Source of the DNA: Phycisphaera sp.
GTDB lineage: Bacteria; Planctomycetota; Phycisphaerae; Phycisphaerales; UBA1924
Direction of reading: 5' to 3'
Assembly (NCBI GenBank): GCA_020639255.1
Contig: JACKGZ010000004.1
Coordinates: 248,001 to 312,000 of the forward strand
Length of the DNA stretch: 64,000 nt
Part shown: positions 60,557-64,000 of the stretch, piece after piece
How positions within the stretch are numbered: position 1 is the stretch's first letter
Layout of the letters: each line of letters starts with the position of its first letter
Notes under the pieces: generated by a model
What the model was told of the DNA's origin: nothing
Database searches by the model: none
What the model saw: only the letters and a program-made list of their open reading frames with translations
Made by a program: the position numbers and the translations under genes

Positions 60557-61041
60557 GATTCCGCCTTTCGCTTCGTCAGTCCGAAGAACAGCCTGCCGTT
60601 CCAGATCGAGCCCGTCACGGCGTGCGCGACCGCCGTCAGCGACGCGAACTCACGCCCGTCCCAGACGAAGCCCCGCTCGAGCACATCCACCTCGATCCGT
60701 CGACCCCGGTACATCCGGATCAGGCGCGAGCCAGCGCGGGGCATCTCCTTGGATGATGAGTCGTCTTCGCTCTCGACTCTCGCGTACGCCGCGTGGACAG
60801 ATTTCGGAGACCGCACGCGGAGATCCGCGTCCCGCGCCAGCTCCCGCGCCATCTCGCGGGCCGCCTCGCTCAGCCCGCCGTGAGCCGCCGCCTGCTTCCG
60901 CCAGGCGATCCGCTTGATGAGGTACGGCCGGTTGTTGGAGTCAGTCGGCTCGCCCCAGACCCGCTCGAACTCGCCCCGAAGCTCGCTCACCGCCAGCCTG
61001 CTCAGCCGCCGGACCTCCCTGTCGACATCGATCGATTTCAT
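60553..61041 (-). CDS. DUF2924 domain protein
   Basis: 162 aa, a regular companion of serine recombinases in alpha-proteobacterial and planctomycete elements. The N-terminal part 'LRGEFERVWGEPTDSNNRPYLIKRIAWR' and the C-terminal 'GSRLIRMYRGRRIEVDVLERGFVWDG' are family landmarks; the latter is a small DNA-binding-like beta module. The start overlaps the stop of the short gene upstream, and its own stop overlaps the recombinase start. Probable recombination accessory factor. Confidence 0.9.
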   Translation of the reverse strand: MKSIDVDREVRRLSRLAVSELRGEFERVWGEPTDSNNRPYLIKRIAWRKQAAAHGGLSEAAREMARELARDADLRVRSPKSVHAAYARVESEDDSSSKEMPRAGSRLIRMYRGRRIEVDVLERGFVWDGREFASLTAVAHAVTGSIWNGRLFFGLTKRKAES

Positions 61042-61292
61042 CGCGCTTGGCCCTCCTCGTCGCTCCCGCTCGGAGCGCGACGATCAAGGGGCGAGCAGCC
61101 CGGAGAGTCAACCAAGAGCGCCGAGCTTTCGCCGTCGCTTTCGGGCGTCTCGGATATGGTCTCAGTTGGCGGTGTCCGCGACCAGAGCCGCTCAAGGCCG
61201 AGGGCTAGGATGGCGGCAATGTGTGCAGTCCGTCCCAAGCTTGACGAAGGTGTGGGGTGAATGACGCTGGGCGTAGTGCTTTCGTAACTCAT
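61038..61292 (-). CDS. Short gene preceding DUF2924
   Basis: 84 aa or less; 'HIAAILALGLERLWSR' is the only helical, conserved-looking part, followed by a Ser/Pro-rich tail. Short genes of this plan often precede DUF2924. The stop overlaps the DUF2924 start (ATGA), which supports it. The start is weakly supported. Confidence 0.5.
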   Translation of the reverse strand: MSYESTTPSVIHPTPSSSLGRTAHIAAILALGLERLWSRTPPTETISETPESDGESSALLVDSPGCSPLDRRAPSGSDEEGQAR

Positions 61293-61343
61293 GCACGGGA
61301 GTTTGACAACCCATTACCGTCGCAAGACCTACATAGCACCTAG

Positions 61344-61744
61344 TTAAGATACAATATGCTTGGTCTTGCGCCGACCCTCAGGCGTCAGCCTCGCGCCTTG
61401 CCGTTTCCCAGATGGGCGTTCGGCGAGCTTCATCTCGATGAGCTCGTTCACGGCCGTGCGTATCGTTTCCAAGGACAGCCCTTTATCGCCCATGCGTTCT
61501 TCTATCTTTTTGTTGGTCAACAGCGTCCCCCGCCGTTTTTATAAAGCGTCTTTGCCACCCTCTGATGCCTCGCTGACATCGTCGTGATGGACCGCGAGGT
61601 ACTGATATTCCGGCCGTCGAAACCTGGTGCATCGCCATTATCGATCGACAGCTCCATCAGCTCGATCAATGCCAATGCCTCTGCAATGGCCTGAGCAGAT
61701 AGACATTCACGGACGATCGCAAATGGCCGTGGATCTAATCCCAT
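61344..61744 (-). pseudogene. Winged-helix protein with frameshift
   Basis: The first frame (61744 to 61517) reads 'RHQRVAKTLYKNGGG' and then stops. Adding one G in the GGGGG run near 61530 restores a second frame giving 'LLTNKKIEERMGDKGLSL' and 'AVNELIEMKLAERPSGKRQG', a coherent winged helix, ending at 61344. The whole would be about 133 aa. Either a true mutation, a sequencing error in the G run, or programmed frameshifting. It overlaps the upstream gene's stop by 10 bp. Confidence 0.65.
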
Positions 61745-62214
61745 CGAGTATGGCTATTACGAAAACATTTGAGTAGCGACATGTTGTTTATCAGAAGAAA
61801 ACCACTTAAATATGTATGCTCTTCCCTGAGTGCGTTTACAGTTTCGTCTAAGGGATCAGCGTCGAGCATCCTCTCAACCGAAGGGAGCATCTCCTGAAGT
61901 TCAACCACACGATCTTGAATCAAGGACAGAGATTTGTAAGACCGAATCGCATCTTCAAGGTCCGGCCCTGTGAGAACTTCATCCGTGCGATCTCCATATC
62001 GGGTGTTGCTCTTGAGAGCCTCGTCGAGTGCCCGACGCTGAAGATCGAATGTGATCTACCCGTAATCCGGGCGCTCACGCGACCAGGGGTCATCGGTGCG
62101 CTCTGAATTTGACAGCAGCTTCTGAGCCCTCTTCCTAGAACGAGGCGGTGATGCCGCATTTGAAGTTGGCATCCGGCTCGCTTCATACACCTTCGCTGAT
62201 ACCTTCTTTGCCAT
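61735..62214 (-). pseudogene. Small basic/helical protein interrupted by an in-frame TAG
   Basis: An ATG at 62214 (GGAG seven bases upstream) starts 'MAKKVSAKVYEASR'; a TAG at 62056-62058 ends this 52-codon frame, but the same frame then continues uninterrupted for 107 codons ('RALDEALKSNTRYGDRTDEVL', 'VVELQEMLPSVERML') to 61735. With the stop read through, the product is about 159 aa and mostly helical. The second half has no good start of its own. Function unknown; paired with the frameshifted winged-helix gene. Confidence 0.55.
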
Positions 62215-62502
62215 CCCATGGCTCCTGCTCCGACTGCTGCCGTGAGACAATCGATCCCCAGATCATTGCGTCAGGGGGCTGTTCATTCATAAGTCCAGCA
62301 CAGAACAGGGTTATGCAAGTGTCGGTTGTGTCAAACAGAGCGTCCAGAGTTCCCAGAGCAACGCCTGCGCGTGCGGAATCCGACACCCGTCGTCGCGGCT
62401 GTGGTGTGGAAGGCCATGCTCTGGAATGTGTCAACGCACCCCGATATCTGGCGCAGAATCGCGATTGTGTGCCGGGGTTCCGGGCTCGATCCAGTGAGCA
62501 AA
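62215..62502. other. Intergenic region next to tRNA-Asn
   Basis: About 290 bp between the small amber-split gene and the tRNA-Asn terminator. Open frames on both strands are short and unlike coding sequence. It is expected to hold the element's attachment-site side and the promoter of the leftward genes; a TTGACA-like box lies on the minus strand near 62330. Confidence 0.35.
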
Positions 62503-62525
62503 CAACCCCGCACGTGGCGGGGTTG
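62503..62525 (-). terminator. Terminator of tRNA-Asn
   Basis: Perfect 9-bp stem CAACCCCGC (62503-62511) / GCGGGGTTG (62517-62525) with a five-base loop, 10 bp after the tRNA 3' end and followed in the minus direction by TTTG. Confidence 0.75.
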
Positions 62526-62535
62526 AGTGAGTGAA

Positions 62536-62607
62536 CTCCCCGAGTAGGACTCGAACCTACAACCTAGCGGTTAACAGCCGCTCGCTCTACCATTGAGCTA
62601 TCGGGGA
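62536..62607 (-). tRNA. tRNA-Asn (GTT anticodon)
   Basis: 72-nt cloverleaf on the minus strand. Acceptor TCCCCGA/TCGGGGA, D stem GCTC/GAGC, anticodon stem AGCGG/CCGCT with loop CTGTTAA (anticodon GTT), T stem GTAGG/CCTAC with loop TTCGAGT, discriminator G. CCA is not encoded. tRNA genes are frequent integration sites, and the mobile element lies directly on the 3' side. Confidence 0.95.
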
Positions 62608-62797
62608 TCGATTTGTCGGTCAAAATCTAGCCCAGCCCGGCCACCAGTCAAGCCGAGTCCCGATCCGGGGTCGGTTCCCCCCCTATCGGCCCGTCGCCTC
62701 ACCCTGTTGTGCCCCAGATCCCGCAGAGGATCTTCTCGGACCACCCTCAAGTCCCCCCACCCGGCGCGTCGATCCACAGGTTGAAAGGGGATCGCCA

Positions 62798-63538
62798 ATG
62801 CCCACCACTGCTGGAACCGAGTCAAAGCCCGCTCTCATCGACCTTTACCGCGACGATCCCTGCCAGCACGCCATCTACCAACTGCGGAACGCCCGGATCA
62901 ACAGCTACCCATATCCACACGCCTTCATCCGCGAGATTTTCCCTGCGGACTACTACAGAGACCTTATCGCCCACCTTCCGACCGACGAGGCCTATGTCAG
63001 TTCCCCAAACGGCCGGTATCCGGAGCGTGGGCGACTGATGCTCGCGGGTCAGGAGGGCGACGAGCTGCCCAGACTCACCGGCCCGTCCCGCGAATTCTGG
63101 TCAGAATTCAGAGAGACCTTTCTGACCGCTGAGCTCTGGGGCTCGCTGATCGACGTCTTTGCACCCGAGTTGTCCTCGAGGCTCCGCCGAGACTGCTGGC
63201 TTCACGCATTCCTCTCCCGCGACACCGGCGGCTATGCCATCAGCCCGCACACCGACACCAGCCGCAAGCTGATCTCGGTGCTGTTCTACCTGCCCACGTC
63301 CGAAGCCGTCAGCGCCTGCGGCACGAGCGTGATCGTCTCCGATCGACCCGAGCACAACACATTCGATGTGCCTCACTCGGGCGACTGGGATGGATTCAAG
63401 ATCGCTCGAACCGTTCCGTTTGAGGCGAACTCGATTTTCGCGTTTCTCGTCAACGACAAGAGTCTGCACGCTGTCAAGCCCACACCACCTGGCACCGCTC
63501 GAGACACGATCCAGTTCTCAATTATGATGCCGGATTGA
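62798..63538 (+). CDS. 2-oxoglutarate/Fe(II)-dependent oxygenase-like protein
   Basis: 246-aa double-stranded beta-helix protein. The HxD motif is in 'ISPHTDTSRKLISVLFYL' (H151, D153), the distal His in 'SLHAVKPT' (H224), and R235 in 'ARDTIQFSI' is placed to bind 2-oxoglutarate, so a full Fe(II)/2OG site is present. 'PYPHAFIREIFPADYYRDL' is the usual N-terminal landmark of the prolyl-4-hydroxylase-like group. The substrate is unknown. The ATG at 62798 has AAGGGGA upstream. Convergent with the next gene, 10 bp apart. Confidence 0.88.
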   Translation: MPTTAGTESKPALIDLYRDDPCQHAIYQLRNARINSYPYPHAFIREIFPADYYRDLIAHLPTDEAYVSSPNGRYPERGRLMLAGQEGDELPRLTGPSREFWSEFRETFLTAELWGSLIDVFAPELSSRLRRDCWLHAFLSRDTGGYAISPHTDTSRKLISVLFYLPTSEAVSACGTSVIVSDRPEHNTFDVPHSGDWDGFKIARTVPFEANSIFAFLVNDKSLHAVKPTPPGTARDTIQFSIMMPD

Positions 63539-63548
63539 TCTTGGCGTG

Positions 63549-63986
63549 TTATGGTCCAAGCAGAGCCAGCATGCTCATCCATAGCGCGAACTTCATCACG
63601 CTCACGACGATGGCGATGATGCCCGCGTCCTGATAGTCAATGTCGAGCGCGTCGGCAAGCAGTGCCGTCAGAATCAGGAACCCGATCACGCTCCGCACCA
63701 AGCCCGGCACAGGGATGAGCGTCATCACCGCCCATATGCCTGCGAACATCCCGAACGCGCCGATCGTCTGTAGTAGCGTTGTTCGCAGCGGCTGATCGAA
63801 CCCGATCCAAGCGATCGAACTCACGAAAAACACCACCCATCCGATCGCTACGGTCAAGACAAAGTCCGCTCCGAGTGACAGAAATCCGGTTGACCCATTT
63901 GAGAGCCATCCGATCGCCGCACTCAGCGTGAGTCCTATGACCGCCATGATGATGGACTTCTTGTCAATGCCGCTCGGTGGGCGCAC
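63549..63986 (-). CDS. Small integral membrane protein, possibly partial
   Basis: 145 residues with four hydrophobic helices (about 12-30, 40-62, 75-95, 120-140) and a basic N-terminus, predicted inner-membrane protein of unknown family. The GTG at 63986 is the first start in the window; the frame stays open to the window end, so the gene may begin further on. Confidence 0.65.
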   Translation of the reverse strand: MRPPSGIDKKSIIMAVIGLTLSAAIGWLSNGSTGFLSLGADFVLTVAIGWVVFFVSSIAWIGFDQPLRTTLLQTIGAFGMFAGIWAVMTLIPVPGLVRSVIGFLILTALLADALDIDYQDAGIIAIVVSVMKFALWMSMLALLGP

Positions 63987-64000
63987 GCCGGACCGTGCAT

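Larger units (their letters stand above)
51560..62535. mobile_element. Probable integrated element bordering tRNA-Asn
   Basis: Region with a tyrosine recombinase, serine recombinase, DUF2924, D5-type primase/helicase, phage-like regulators, a HARE-HTH protein and a ParB-methyltransferase, ending against the 3' side of tRNA-Asn. It may be one element or two nested ones, since it carries two different recombinases. The left edge is unclear and could lie anywhere between 46.8 and 51.9 kb; no flanking direct repeat was found by eye. Confidence 0.5.

Noticed and set aside
62148..62534. 128-codon plus-strand open frame beside tRNA-Asn
   Set aside because: Irregular composition, no motif, no ribosome site, and antisense to the MAKK-starting gene and the tRNA terminator.

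Overview
The window looks like a chromosomal segment of a planctomycete, most likely class Phycisphaerae. The evidence is high-GC coding sequence plus seven secreted proteins that end in paired PADFSAWVAxFN / ANYNxGC repeats, the 'GC-type dockerin' tail typical of that group. Also fitting are an HtrA-like pair, an NxxGxxAF-repeat protein with a PEP-CTERM-like tail, and a D5 primase / DUF2924 / serine-recombinase element. The taxonomic call is inference from protein style; there is no rRNA here.

Layout. (1) 1-24 kb, mostly conserved chromosome: SRPBCC and DUF1801 proteins, ileS, an NtrC-type sigma-54 activator, a four-gene sulfur/persulfide operon headed by an ECF-like sigma factor (9073 down to 5742), a 1944-aa DUF4011/SF1 helicase/nuclease/DUF3320 protein resembling single-gene anti-phage helicases, an Aer-like PAS sensor, a DUF2156-GNAT fusion, an HtrA-like protease with an inactive-looking partner, and a small Cys/His protein. 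(2) 22-46.7 kb, a cell-surface region: the secreted repeat proteins (FG-GAP propellers, NxxGxxAF proteins, a propeller-metzincin protease), seven with dockerin tails and one with a PEP-CTERM-like tail. They are interspersed with a methyltransferase, a TIGR03032 protein and fragments of one integrase-core transposase family. Inside this region lies a kinase / two-response-regulator operon whose two sides are an N-terminal SRAP relic and a C-terminal Y-family polymerase relic. (3) 46.8-51.8 kb, an HTH - adenine methylase - helicase operon like type III restriction-modification. (4) 51.8-62.5 kb, a mobile element: tyrosine recombinase, small phage-like regulators, a HARE-HTH protein, an unrecognised conserved-looking protein, a ParB-methyltransferase, a D5-type primase/helicase, a serine recombinase with DUF2924, and two adjacent lesion-bearing small genes. 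It ends beside tRNA-Asn(GTT). (5) 62.6-64 kb, chromosome again: a 2OG-Fe(II) oxygenase and a membrane protein.

How the genes may work together. The sigma factor, persulfide-dioxygenase-like/rhodanese fusion, YgaP-like rhodanese and AhpD-like protein probably form one sulfur-stress response. The HtrA pair are likely envelope quality-control proteins. The dockerin proteins share one C-terminal tail, so they are probably displayed by a common surface mechanism. The DUF4011 helicase, the methylase/helicase operon and the ParB-methyltransferase are candidate defence or DNA-modification functions. All functional statements rest on motif recognition by eye; no database search was possible.
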